A stretch of DNA of 64,000 nt from Mesonia mobilis DSM 19841 (lineage in GTDB: Bacteria; Bacteroidota; Bacteroidia; Flavobacteriales; Flavobacteriaceae). Shown here in pieces: positions 52,128 through 61,355 of this stretch (its first letter is position 1; each line of letters starts with the position of its first letter). Both the position numbers and the translations under genes were made by a program. The DNA lies in assembly GCF_000423405.1 (NCBI RefSeq), contig NZ_AUHX01000001.1:310001-374000 (forward strand), in the 5' to 3' direction. The notes beneath the pieces are model-generated. The model was not told the DNA's origin, searched no databases, and saw nothing but the letters and a program-made list of their open reading frames with translations.

Positions 52128-54176
52128 ATGACAGAAACGCAAGACGAAAGGTTTCAGCATAGAGATTTAGACTGGCTTAATTTTAATGAACGGGTATTGC
52201 AAGAAGCCGCCGATAAAAGCAATCCTGTATTAGAACGCTTAAAATTTCTGGCCATTTTCTCTTCGAATTTAGATGAATATTATCGGGTTCGTGTTTCTCA
52301 ACTGCGCCAAATAAAAAAAATCAAGAAAAGTCTTCGTAAAAAACTTGCGCTAAAACCTAATAAAAAGGTAAAGCAAATCATCAAAGAAGTTAAAGAGCAA
52401 CAAATTCAATTCGGTCAGATTTTTAAAGATGAAATTTTACCGGAGCTTGCTGAACATCATATTCATCTTATTCAACATCAAGATTTCTCGAAAGATCAAT
52501 TCGTTCAGGCTAAACTTATTTATCAAGATAAAATCAAAGAACATCTTGAGCCACAGTTGGTCGATTTTGAGAAGAAAAATCAGTTATTTTTAGAAAATAA
52601 CACCATCTATTTTTTTATCACTTTTGAAAATTGTGAAGAAGCCGGTGTCGTTAATATTCCGGTAGAACAAGTCGGTAGGTTTATCGAGCTTAAAAATGAA
52701 GGTAAAGAGCATTTCATCAGTTTTATTGATGATATTATTCGTGCAGAAATTCATGAAGTTTTTCCGAAGCGAAAAGTCGCCGGTATTTACCAAGTAAAAA
52801 TGTCTCGTGATGCTGAATTGTATATCGACGATCAATTTAACGGAGTGTTAGCGGAAAAGATTTATGAATCGCTAGAACAACGTACCGACGGGCAACCTAC
52901 ACGTTTGTTGTACGATGCAGAAATGCCCAAAGAACTTCAGAAGAAACTTCGAAAGCATTTAGGTTTAGGAAAAATTGATATGATGCCGGGCGGGAAATAT
53001 CATAATTTTAGTGATTTTTTCTCCTTTCCCGATCCTACAGATAATTCAGATTTAAAATACGAAGACCTCACTCCTATTCCACATAAAAATTTTGAAGCAA
53101 CAAGCGATTATTTTAAGTTAATTAAAGATAAAGACCAATTACTGCATTTCCCCTATATGTCTTTTTCGTACGTAGAAAATTTAATAGAACAAGCAGCTGA
53201 AGATAACGATGTTGTTTCGATCAAGATTTCTTTATATCGTGTTGCCGATGAGTCTGCTTTAACCAGTTCGTTGCTAAAAGCTTTAGAAAAAGGAAAAGAA
53301 GTAACCGTTTTTATTGAAGCAAAAGCACGTTTCGATGAAGAAAATAACATTACTTGGGGAAGAAAATTTGAAGAAAAAGGAGCCAATGTTATTTACAGTT
53401 ATCCCAAAATTAAAGTCCACTCCAAGATCTTTTTAATCGATAGAATCGAAGCCGGAGAAAGCGTAAAATATGCTTATATTGGTACCGGTAATTTTAATGC
53501 AGAAACCAGTAAGTTGTACTGTGATCACGCCTTATTTACCGCCCATAAAAAAATTACTAAAGAACTCGACCGGGTTTTTAAAGTTTTAGAAGGTGAATTA
53601 ATTATTCCCCGAGCAAAAAACTTATTAGTTTCTCCTTTTGAAACCCGAAGAGAATTCACCCAAATGATTCTCCACGAGATTGATGAAGCTGAAGCGGGTC
53701 GTGAGGCGAAGATCACTGCTAAAATGAATAGTTTAGAAGATGAAGAAATTATTGATCTGTTGTATCGTGCCAATAAGAGCGGCGTTAAAATTCGATTGTT
53801 AGTTCGTGGATTTACTTGTTTGATCGCCGGTGTAAAAGATTTAAGTGAGCATATTTATATTACCAGTATTTTAGATCGATTTTTAGAACATGGAAGAATA
53901 TATATTTTTCATAATGGCGGCGAAGAACGTATCTTTATGGGCAGTGCCGATTGGATGAACCGAAATTTAAACCGTCGAATCGAAGTTTTGGCACCTATTT
54001 TTGATGAAGACATCAAGCAAGAATTAAAAGAAATTTTACAACTTCAATTAAACGATAACGTAAAAGCGAGAGTCCAAGACTATACCGGGAAAAATGAATA
54101 TGTAGCTCACGATGAAAAAAAGCCTATTCGTTCTCAATATGAAATTTATAAGTATTTACAGAAAAAACATTCTTAA
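52128..54176 (+). CDS. ppk1: Polyphosphate kinase 1
   Basis: I start at the ATG at 52128. The 682-residue enzyme has the N-terminal helical domain with RDLDWLNFNERVLQEAAD, the second domain, and two phospholipase-D-like domains. The latter contain the phospho-histidine region KVHSKIFLI and TGNFNAETSKLY, and GSADWMNRNLNRR. It makes inorganic polyphosphate from ATP. The stop codon overlaps the start of the next gene (TAATG), so a signal-less binding-protein homologue is translated with it. Confidence 0.94.
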   Translation: MTETQDERFQHRDLDWLNFNERVLQEAADKSNPVLERLKFLAIFSSNLDEYYRVRVSQLRQIKKIKKSLRKKLALKPNKKVKQIIKEVKEQQIQFGQIFKDEILPELAEHHIHLIQHQDFSKDQFVQAKLIYQDKIKEHLEPQLVDFEKKNQLFLENNTIYFFITFENCEEAGVVNIPVEQVGRFIELKNEGKEHFISFIDDIIRAEIHEVFPKRKVAGIYQVKMSRDAELYIDDQFNGVLAEKIYESLEQRTDGQPTRLLYDAEMPKELQKKLRKHLGLGKIDMMPGGKYHNFSDFFSFPDPTDNSDLKYEDLTPIPHKNFEATSDYFKLIKDKDQLLHFPYMSFSYVENLIEQAAEDNDVVSIKISLYRVADESALTSSLLKALEKGKEVTVFIEAKARFDEENNITWGRKFEEKGANVIYSYPKIKVHSKIFLIDRIEAGESVKYAYIGTGNFNAETSKLYCDHALFTAHKKITKELDRVFKVLEGELIIPRAKNLLVSPFETRREFTQMILHEIDEAEAGREAKITAKMNSLEDEEIIDLLYRANKSGVKIRLLVRGFTCLIAGVKDLSEHIYITSILDRFLEHGRIYIFHNGGEERIFMGSADWMNRNLNRRIEVLAPIFDEDIKQELKEILQLQLNDNVKARVQDYTGKNEYVAHDEKKPIRSQYEIYKYLQKKHS

Positions 54177-55027
54177 TGACGAAGATTACCGTTGGTGGCG
54201 TACCAGAGCATTTTAATTACCCTTGGCATATTGCCATTAGAGAACAGCTTTTTGAAAAAGAAGGCATCGAAGTAGAATGGATCGATTTTTATGGCGGAAC
54301 CGGAGAACTAAGTGAAGCCTTAAAAAATAATGAGATCGATATTGCTATTATGCTTACAGAAGGTATTGTGAAAGAAATTATCGAAGGTAGTAACTTCAAA
54401 ATTTTACAAAACTATATCTCTAGTCCGTTAATTTGGGGTATTCACGTTGCTGCTAATTCTCAATATAAGTCAATTTCAGATTTAGAACATACCAAAGCCG
54501 CTATTAGCCGTTATGGTTCAGGTTCGCACCTGTTAGCTTATGTTAACGCTAAAAATCAAGGTTGGAATACGCAAGAATTAGATTTTGAAGTCGTGAATGA
54601 TCTTTCCGGTGCTATTGAAGCTTTACCCAATGATGATGCGCAATATTTTATGTGGGAGCATTTTACCACCAAACCTTTAGTCGATGACGGCACCTTTAGA
54701 AGAGTTGGCGATTGCCCGAGTCCTTGGCCGTGTTTTGTCATTGCTTCTACAGAAGATTACCTAAATGTGAATTCTTCAGCGATTGAAAAATTACTTTCTG
54801 TTTTAAATACGATTACCGAAGATTTTAAAAATATTGAAAATTTAGCCGAGATTTTAGCGGAAGAATACCAGCAAAAAGAAGAAGATATTGCTTTGTGGTT
54901 AGAAAAGACAGAATGGGGACAACAGCAAATTAAAAAAGAAACCATCGAAGAAACTCAAAATCAGTTATTTGATTTAAATCTCATCGAGAAAAAGCTCCCT
55001 TTTAAGAACTTTGTAGCAAATTCTTAA
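54176..55027 (+). CDS. Substrate-binding-protein-fold protein without signal peptide
   Basis: A 283-residue protein with the two-lobe fold of NMT1/ThiY-type periplasmic binding proteins: ITVGGVPEHFNYPWHIAIREQLFEKEGIEVEW and EALKNNEIDIAIMLTEGIV. It lacks any export signal, so it should stay in the cytoplasm. No ABC permease or ATPase is nearby. It overlaps ppk1 by one base. It may bind a small cytoplasmic ligand or act in a pathway with polyphosphate. The role is unknown. Confidence 0.75.
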   Translation: MTKITVGGVPEHFNYPWHIAIREQLFEKEGIEVEWIDFYGGTGELSEALKNNEIDIAIMLTEGIVKEIIEGSNFKILQNYISSPLIWGIHVAANSQYKSISDLEHTKAAISRYGSGSHLLAYVNAKNQGWNTQELDFEVVNDLSGAIEALPNDDAQYFMWEHFTTKPLVDDGTFRRVGDCPSPWPCFVIASTEDYLNVNSSAIEKLLSVLNTITEDFKNIENLAEILAEEYQQKEEDIALWLEKTEWGQQQIKKETIEETQNQLFDLNLIEKKLPFKNFVANS

Positions 55028-55099
55028 TTTTTTCTAAAATAAATACGCAACCATTTCGTTATTATTGCGTCTACCTTGTAGAACCAGTAAAACGAATAT

Positions 55100-55285
55100 A
55101 TGCTAACCTTTCTTATCATCTTAGGATGTTTACTACTTCTAAATGTTTTAATCTTTATTTTTAGTAGGAATAAAGTGGAAGACACAAGCGCGCCTAAACA
55201 TAAGCGTGCTACTTATGAAGAAGAAGTAAGAAAAGTAAATACGCAACGATCGGTTACCACTCCACAGCTTCAAGATGCTTCGTAG
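55100..55285 (+). CDS. Small single-span membrane protein (61 aa), unknown function
   Basis: A 61-residue protein with a hydrophobic helix at residues 2-21 (LTFLIILGCLLLLNVLIFIF) and a charged tail of about 40 residues (KHKRATYEEEVRKVNTQRS). Such small proteins are frequent in Flavobacteriaceae. Its 3' end overlaps the convergent ung gene by 32 bp, which is unusual but tolerated. Evidence is only length, hydrophobicity and codon use. Confidence 0.5.
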   Translation: MLTFLIILGCLLLLNVLIFIFSRNKVEDTSAPKHKRATYEEEVRKVNTQRSVTTPQLQDAS

Positions 55286-55919
55286 TTAAAAACGCATTGG
55301 TTTTGCTAAAATGTTTATTCCCAAACCAATAGCCTCTGTTTGCACTTAAAGGTGAAGGATGCCCGGAAGTTAAAATATGATGCTTATTTTTATCAATGAG
55401 CTTAGCTTTTTTCTTTGCAAAACCTCCCCAAAGTAGAAAAACAACATTTTCTTTTTCTGATGAAATCGTAGAAATTACCTGATCGGTAAATTGCTCCCAA
55501 CCTTTACCTTGATGACTCGCAGCTTCATGTGCTCTAACCGTTAGGGTGGCATTCAGTAATAATACGCCTTGCTTTGCCCAACGCTCTAAATTTCCGGTTT
55601 TAGGAAATGGCTTTCCAAGATCTTGCTCAATTTCTTTGAAAATATTAATTAATGAAGGTGGCATCGCAATATGATCTTTTACAGAAAAGCATAAACCGTT
55701 CGCTTGATCTATTCCGTGGTAAGGATCTTGACCAATAATTACCACTTTTAATTCATCAAATTTACAATGATCAAAAGCTGCAAAAATATCTTGGCCTTTT
55801 GGGTAACACGTATGGTTTTGGTATTCATTTTTTACAAATTCGACCAAATCTTTAAAATAGGCTTTGTCAAATTCTTCATTTAAATGCTTTTTCCAGCTTT
55901 CATCTATGTTTACCTTCAT
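55254..55919 (-). CDS. ung: Uracil-DNA glycosylase (family 1)
   Basis: A 221-residue enzyme with the catalytic water-activating motif GQDPYHG, the uracil-binding FSVKD and VFLLWGGFAKKK segments, and the DNA-intercalating HPSPLSANRGYWF. It removes uracil from DNA to start base excision repair. The gene is convergent with the 61-residue membrane protein (32-bp overlap) and divergent from mutS2, with which it shares a 45-bp promoter region. Confidence 0.96.
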   Translation of the reverse strand: MKVNIDESWKKHLNEEFDKAYFKDLVEFVKNEYQNHTCYPKGQDIFAAFDHCKFDELKVVIIGQDPYHGIDQANGLCFSVKDHIAMPPSLINIFKEIEQDLGKPFPKTGNLERWAKQGVLLLNATLTVRAHEAASHQGKGWEQFTDQVISTISSEKENVVFLLWGGFAKKKAKLIDKNKHHILTSGHPSPLSANRGYWFGNKHFSKTNAFLTTKHLEAVEW

Positions 55920-55930
55920 AAAATATTCTT

Positions 55931-55938
55931 TAAATTTG
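55931..55938 (+). promoter_or_regulatory. -7 promoter element of mutS2
   Basis: TAAATTTG matches TAnnTTTG exactly, in the 45-bp gap between ung and mutS2 and ending 26 bases before the mutS2 ATG. Confidence 0.5.
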
Positions 55939-55964
55939 CGTCGCTACGAATGTAGAAAATTGCT

Positions 55965-58148
55965 ATGATAAAAATAACAGAAAAGACTTTAAAAGACTTA
56001 GAATTTCCGACGGTTTGCCAACAAATAAGTGAATTTTGTGTCACTGATCTCGGCCGTGAAAAATGCTTACAAATTCAGCCTTTTCAGAAAGCCTCAGAAA
56101 TTTTATTTTCTTTACATCAAACCAACGAATATAAATCTTCAGAACTTCAGGAAACCCGCATTCCTAATCACGGTTTTGATGCGATCGATAACGAAATTAA
56201 ATTTCTAAATATTGAAGAAAGTATTTTAGAAGTTGCGGGCATTCGTAAAATTCAGTCCATTTCTAATACGGTAAATGCGCAGATCTTATATTTCAGAAAA
56301 TATAAAGAGATTTACCCAAGCCTTTACCAAACTACCGATGAAGTAGAATTTACCAAACATTTGGTAGAGAAAATCGATGAGATCATTAATCATTTTGGAG
56401 AAATTAAAGATGATGCTTCGCCGCTACTTCAAAAAACACGAAGAGCGATTAATTTAGTACGCGGACAAATTAATTCGAGCTTTTCCAGTGCGCTTTCCAA
56501 ATACCACAGCGCCGGATATTTAGATGAAATTAAAGAAACCGTCGTAGAAAATATTCGGGTATTGGCGGTAACAGCTATGCATCGTCGTAAGGTAAAAGGT
56601 TCTATTTTAGGAAGCTCTAAAACCGGAAGCATTGTTTACATTCAGCCGGAAGCAACTTTGCAACATGCCCGAGAATTAAATAACCTTCAGTATGAAGAAA
56701 AGCAAGAAGTAAAACGCATTCTAAAAGAGCTTACCGAATATATTCGACCGGCTCGCCCGTTATTAATTCAATACCAAGAATTATTAAGCGAGATCGATGT
56801 GATCGCGGCAAAAGTGACCTATGCTAAAAAATTAAATGCGGTTTTACCTAAAATCACAAAATCTAGGGAGTTGGAGTTAAAAGAAGCTTATCACCCACTC
56901 CTCTATTTAACCAATAAAAATTCTAACAAAACAACGCATCCGCAAGATATTTCGTTAATGCCTGATAACAGGATTATTGTAATTTCTGGTCCGAATGCCG
57001 GCGGAAAAAGTATTACTCTAAAAACCGTTGGTCTTTTGCAGGTGATGTTGCAAAGCGGAATGTTAGTTCCCGTTCACGAATATAGCAGAATGTGCTTTTT
57101 TATGAAAGTTTTAACCGATATTGGTGACAATCAAAGCATTGAAAATCACTTAAGTACCTACTCGTACCGTTTAAAGAATATGAAACATTTTCTTCGGAAA
57201 TGTGATGACAAAACCCTCTTTTTAATCGATGAATTTGGGACCGGAAGTGATCCAGAATTGGGTGGTGCTTTAGCAGAAACCTTCTTAGAAGTTTTTTACG
57301 AGAAAAACAGCTACGGAATTATCACAACGCATTACGCCAATTTGAAGAAAATGGCGCAGGAAACCGAAGCGATTTCAAATGCTAATATGTTGTTTGATTC
57401 TAAAACTTTAGAGCCGGTTTACAAACTACATTTAGGAGAAGCCGGAAGCTCTTTCACCTTTGAGGTCGCTCAGAAAAACGGAATCCCGTATAGCTTAATT
57501 AACCGCTCTAAAAAGAAAGTAGAACGCGGTAAAATTAGATTCGATAAAAGTATTGCCAAATTACAACAAGAACGTTCTAAGCTATCTAAAACCACTTCGA
57601 GCTTAAAAGAAAAAGAAGAAAAAGCTGCGGAAGAACAACGACGTTTAGATGAAATTAATGCGAAAGTTCAGCAAAAATTGGAAGGTTTTCAAGAGTTATA
57701 CGACAGTAATCAACGTATGATTTTCTTAGGTCAAAAAATAGATGATCTAAGTGAGAAATTCTTCAACAACAATAATAAAAAAGCTTTAATTGGCGAGTTT
57801 TTAAAATTGGTAGCGATCGAAAATTCGAAGCGTAAAAAAGAATCGAAAAAGAAAAAAGAAGCCAAGAAAAAGCAAGAGCAAAAAATAAAACAAGAAGCTG
57901 AAAAGAAAATTCAGGTGATTCGTGTAAAGAAGCAAGAAGAGAAGAAAAAACAAGTTGAAGAAGAAAAGAAAGCGGAAGAAAAGAAAATCGTCTCTTTTAA
58001 AGTGAATGACCGTGTACGTTTAGAAGATAGTCGCTCGGTAGGAACGATCGATAAAATTGAAAAAGGAAAAGCAATCATCAATTACGGAATGTTTACCACC
58101 GAGGCCGATTTAAGTAAATTAGAACTGGTGCAACGCGCTAAAAAATAA
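55965..58148 (+). CDS. mutS2: MutS2-like DNA mismatch/recombination protein without Smr domain
   Basis: A 727-residue MutS2. It has the clamp helices, a Walker A motif GPNAGGKS (about residue 342), Walker B with FLIDEFGTGSDPE, and the TTHYANLKK region. A long charged coiled coil follows (about residues 510-680, rich in K, E and Q), then a small SH3-like tail (VNDRVRLEDSRSVGTIDKIE). Typical MutS2 ends in an Smr nuclease domain, which is missing here. It may bind branched DNA or collided ribosomes. A DCC-family gene follows, overlapping by one base. Confidence 0.85.
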   Translation: MIKITEKTLKDLEFPTVCQQISEFCVTDLGREKCLQIQPFQKASEILFSLHQTNEYKSSELQETRIPNHGFDAIDNEIKFLNIEESILEVAGIRKIQSISNTVNAQILYFRKYKEIYPSLYQTTDEVEFTKHLVEKIDEIINHFGEIKDDASPLLQKTRRAINLVRGQINSSFSSALSKYHSAGYLDEIKETVVENIRVLAVTAMHRRKVKGSILGSSKTGSIVYIQPEATLQHARELNNLQYEEKQEVKRILKELTEYIRPARPLLIQYQELLSEIDVIAAKVTYAKKLNAVLPKITKSRELELKEAYHPLLYLTNKNSNKTTHPQDISLMPDNRIIVISGPNAGGKSITLKTVGLLQVMLQSGMLVPVHEYSRMCFFMKVLTDIGDNQSIENHLSTYSYRLKNMKHFLRKCDDKTLFLIDEFGTGSDPELGGALAETFLEVFYEKNSYGIITTHYANLKKMAQETEAISNANMLFDSKTLEPVYKLHLGEAGSSFTFEVAQKNGIPYSLINRSKKKVERGKIRFDKSIAKLQQERSKLSKTTSSLKEKEEKAAEEQRRLDEINAKVQQKLEGFQELYDSNQRMIFLGQKIDDLSEKFFNNNNKKALIGEFLKLVAIENSKRKKESKKKKEAKKKQEQKIKQEAEKKIQVIRVKKQEEKKKQVEEEKKAEEKKIVSFKVNDRVRLEDSRSVGTIDKIEKGKAIINYGMFTTEADLSKLELVQRAKK

Positions 58149-58564
58149 TGCAGGAACTCCCAAAACATAAAAAAATAATATTATTCGATGGTGTTTGCAA
58201 TCTGTGCAATAACGCCATCAATATTATTATTGATCACGATAAAAAAGATATATTTCGCTATGCTTCCTTACAAAGTGAAATTGGGCAGCAACTTACCCAA
58301 GAACGTGGGATCGATACTTCTGAAATCGATTCGATGATTCTAATCGATCCGGGAACTGCTTATTACATTAAATCGACGGCAGCCTTGCAAATTGCCAAGC
58401 ATCTATCGGGTGGTTACAAATTATTGAGTTATTTTCTATTTCTACCGGAAGGTTTTAGAAATATGGTTTACGATGTAATCGCCAAAAATCGGTATAAATG
58501 GTTCGGGAAAGAAGATCATTGCCGCATCCCTACTCCAGAACTTAAAGCGAAATTTTTAGAGTAA
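58148..58564 (+). CDS. DCC-family (DUF393) thiol-disulfide oxidoreductase-like protein
   Basis: A 138-residue protein with the signature ILFDGVCNLCNNAINIIIDHD (residues 11-31), where CNLC is the CxxC motif, and RYASLQSE. It is probably a thioredoxin-fold redox protein; the partner is unknown. Its start overlaps the mutS2 stop by one base (TAATG), so it is translated with mutS2. It ends at the repeat-containing gap. Confidence 0.87.
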   Translation: MQELPKHKKIILFDGVCNLCNNAINIIIDHDKKDIFRYASLQSEIGQQLTQERGIDTSEIDSMILIDPGTAYYIKSTAALQIAKHLSGGYKLLSYFLFLPEGFRNMVYDVIAKNRYKWFGKEDHCRIPTPELKAKFLE

Positions 58565-58596
58565 TTTTAAATTGAATGATTTCTTATGCCAACGTC

Positions 58597-58779
58597 ATTC
58601 CGGGCTTGACCCGGAATCTCATCATCATTTGAAATGAAATTTAGACTTGCTTTTTTCTAATTGTCACATCGAGCAGAGTCGAGATGTTTCATATGATTTT
58701 TCTAAAGATAACAACTCCTAACATTAGAAAAAAATTAAAAAAAACTCATAAAGATGTGACCCTGAATCAAGTTCAGGGT
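58597..58779. repeat. Cluster of three hairpin repeats in the gap after the DCC gene
   Basis: Three unrelated palindromes lie in this 237-bp gap: ATTCCGGG-CTTGA-CCCGGAAT at 58597-58617, an imperfect ACATC...GATGT with GA and CAGAGTC in the loop at 58666-58687, and ACCCTGAA-TCAAG-TTCAGGGT at 58759-58779. Elements like these are widespread extragenic repeats in Flavobacteriaceae. They do not look like standard terminators because they lack T tracts. Confidence 0.65.
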
Positions 58780-58801
58780 GACGTTCTTATTGATAATTGA
58801 A

Positions 58802-60106
58802 TTACTTTTTATAATTATCGTTCCAGTTTTTTACTAAGGGAACTTCGCGAAGTTTACCGACAGATTTTGCCACTAACATTGAAACCGAAGCATCTCCGGT
58901 AACATTTACCGTGGTTCTACACATATCTAAGGGTCGATCGATCGCAAAGATCAAGGCCAATCCCGCTTCCGGAATTCCGGCTTGTGCCAATACAATGACC
59001 AACATTACCATTCCTGCTCCGGGAACCGCTGCAGAACCGATCGAAGCTAAGGTTGCGGTAGCAATAATTCCCAACTGTGTTCCAAAATCTAAGTCCATTC
59101 CAAAAGCTTGGGCAATAAATACCGCAGCAACGGCTTGGTAAAGACTAGTACCATCCATATTGATCGTGGCACCAATCGGTAATACAAAACTTGAAACTTC
59201 TTTTTCGACACCTAAATGCTCTTCTACTCGTTCCATTGTCACCGGTAATGTCGCTGCACTTGAACTCGTAGAAAAAGCTAACAATTGTGCAGGAGAAATA
59301 CCGTTAATAAAAAATGAAGGAGTTTTTTTGGTAAACACCCAAACCAATAATGTATAAACCCCGATCATTAATAACAAACCTCCAATAACACACAAGGCGT
59401 ACATTCCTAAGGCGGCAAATAAATCGGCGCTTGGTGCTTCTACTACTAATGCCGCTAGAAGCGCAAACACTCCAAACGGAGCGGTAAGCATGATGATATC
59501 GATCATCTTTAAGATGACTTCATTAAAACCATCAAAAAACTTTTTTACCGGTTCTGCCTGTTCTTCAGGAATTAAAATGAGTCCGATTCCGAAGAAAATC
59601 GCAAAGAATATTACCTGTAACATATTGGCATTACTTCCTGCTGCGCCTACAATGTTACTCGGCACAATATCAACTAAGGCTTGTAAAGGTCCGGCTTCTT
59701 TTTGTTTTTCAGCATCTTGGCGTTTTAATTCGGCATCACCACCATAACTTTCAACTAATTCAGCTCGTGTTTCTTCTGTGATGGTAGAACCCGGTTTTAT
59801 TAAATTCACGACGACTAAGCCGATAGAAACAGCGATGATCGTGGTGAGTATATAAGTTCCAATGGTTCGGAAACCCATTTTAGAAAGCTGAGAAATATCT
59901 TTTAAATCGGAAACTCCTTTAATTAACGAAGCTAATATTAACGGAACTGCAATTAATTTAAGGGCGTTAATAAAGATGGTTCCAAAAGGTTTGATCCAAT
60001 CTTCAATAAAATCTGCTCCCCAAGAAAAGTTGGTCATAATGAGGGCAAAAACTACCCCTAACGCCATTCCTAATAATATTTGCCAATGTAATGCGAGTTT
60101 CTTCAT
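58802..60106 (-). CDS. Dicarboxylate/amino acid:cation symporter (DAACS family)
   Basis: A 434-residue transporter with eight helices and two re-entrant hairpins. The family signature is in STSSSAATLPVTMERV, and the second is in NMDGTSLYQAVAAVFIAQ. It uses a Na+ or H+ gradient to take up C4-dicarboxylates, glutamate or aspartate across the inner membrane. Residues 105-140 are an unusual charged insertion (KRQDAEKQKE) between helices 3 and 4. It ends 9 bp from the chorismate synthase gene and may be co-transcribed. Confidence 0.93.
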   Translation of the reverse strand: MKKLALHWQILLGMALGVVFALIMTNFSWGADFIEDWIKPFGTIFINALKLIAVPLILASLIKGVSDLKDISQLSKMGFRTIGTYILTTIIAVSIGLVVVNLIKPGSTITEETRAELVESYGGDAELKRQDAEKQKEAGPLQALVDIVPSNIVGAAGSNANMLQVIFFAIFFGIGLILIPEEQAEPVKKFFDGFNEVILKMIDIIMLTAPFGVFALLAALVVEAPSADLFAALGMYALCVIGGLLLMIGVYTLLVWVFTKKTPSFFINGISPAQLLAFSTSSSAATLPVTMERVEEHLGVEKEVSSFVLPIGATINMDGTSLYQAVAAVFIAQAFGMDLDFGTQLGIIATATLASIGSAAVPGAGMVMLVIVLAQAGIPEAGLALIFAIDRPLDMCRTTVNVTGDASVSMLVAKSVGKLREVPLVKNWNDNYKK

Positions 60107-60115
60107 CTATATTAT

Positions 60116-61177
60116 TTATGCTTTTGTTGTTCTGTTGATTAATAAAAAATCGGCGATCACTAGTGCTGCCATCGCTTCTACGATGGGTACAGCTCTAGGA
60201 ACGACGCAAGGATCGTGACGACCTTTACCTTCCATTTCTACTTTTTCACCTTGGCTATTAATGGTTTCCTGTTTTTGCATCAAGGTAGCCACCGGTTTAA
60301 AAGCTACTTTAAAATGAATATCCATTCCGTTAGAAATTCCGCCTTGTACGCCACCGCTAAAATTGGTTTTGGTACTTCCGTCTTCATTAAAATGGTCGTT
60401 ATGTTCACTACCTCTCATTTGAGCGCCTTCAAAACCACTTCCGTATTCAAACCCTTTTACTGCATTAATCGACAGCATGGCTTTCCCTAATTGAGCGTGA
60501 AGTTTATCAAAAACCGGTTCTCCCAATCCTACAGGAACATTTTTAATCACGCAAGAAACGACACCACCAACGGTATCTCCTTCTTTTCGAATCTGTTTGA
60601 TATAGGTTTCCATTTCCGAAGCTTTTTCAGCATTCGGGCAACGAACAGGATTTTTTTCAATTTCAGCAAAATCGATAGCATCGGTTTCTTCTAGTTGAAT
60701 TTTCCCTACGGAAGAAACATAGGCCTGAAACTGAATAGATGTTAAGAATTGTTTCGCAACGGCTCCTGCCACTACTCGGCAAGCTGTTTCGCGAGCAGAA
60801 CTTCTTCCTCCGCCGCGATAATCACGGTTTCCGTATTTTTGATCGTAGGTATAATCGGCGTGACTTGGTCGGTAAACATCTTTAATATGCCCATAATCTT
60901 TAGATTTTTGATTGGTGTTTTCAATGACGAAACCAATCGAAGTTCCGGTAGTTTTACCCTCAAAAATTCCTGATAAAAATTCTACGGTATCCGGTTCTTT
61001 TCGTTGAGTAACGATTCTAGATTGTCCAGGTTTACGTCTATTTAATTCATTTTGAATGGCTTCCAGATCGATTTCAACGCCAGACGGACAGCCATCAATA
61101 ATTCCTCCGATCGCTTTTCCGTGAGATTCACCAAAAGTGGTTACTTTAAATATTGTTCCGAAGGAATTTCCTGCCAT
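60116..61177 (-). CDS. aroC: Chorismate synthase
   Basis: A 353-residue enzyme with the signatures [43 protein letters not shown] and [12 protein letters not shown]. It removes phosphate from EPSP to make chorismate, the last common step of aromatic amino acid synthesis, using reduced FMN. The minus strand has TACATTTG (61192-61199) as a possible -7 element, just upstream of the start. It is divergent from the phosphatase gene. Confidence 0.97.
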   Translation of the reverse strand: MAGNSFGTIFKVTTFGESHGKAIGGIIDGCPSGVEIDLEAIQNELNRRKPGQSRIVTQRKEPDTVEFLSGIFEGKTTGTSIGFVIENTNQKSKDYGHIKDVYRPSHADYTYDQKYGNRDYRGGGRSSARETACRVVAGAVAKQFLTSIQFQAYVSSVGKIQLEETDAIDFAEIEKNPVRCPNAEKASEMETYIKQIRKEGDTVGGVVSCVIKNVPVGLGEPVFDKLHAQLGKAMLSINAVKGFEYGSGFEGAQMRGSEHNDHFNEDGSTKTNFSGGVQGGISNGMDIHFKVAFKPVATLMQKQETINSQGEKVEMEGKGRHDPCVVPRAVPIVEAMAALVIADFLLINRTTKA

Positions 61178-61191
61178 AGTGTGATTTTCAA

Positions 61192-61199
61192 CAAATGTA
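61192..61199 (-). promoter_or_regulatory. -7 promoter element of aroC
   Basis: On the minus strand it reads TACATTTG, an exact TAnnTTTG match, about 14 bases before the aroC ATG. Confidence 0.45.
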
Positions 61200-61355
61200 A
61201 ATTTTTCAAAAGAAATTTAAAAGTTTCGAGGACATTCAATTAATTTAATATTCAAGATTAAAGTGTAATAATTAATTCAACATTGCTTAATATGTAATTA
61301 ATATAATTCTCTTTCATCTTTTATTTCTTTGTTGGCAAGAAAAGATGCTATACGA

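Noticed and set aside
58597-58779. Intrinsic terminators of the DCC or symporter genes
   Set aside because: The three hairpins lack T tracts on both strands and are of the repeated extragenic type.
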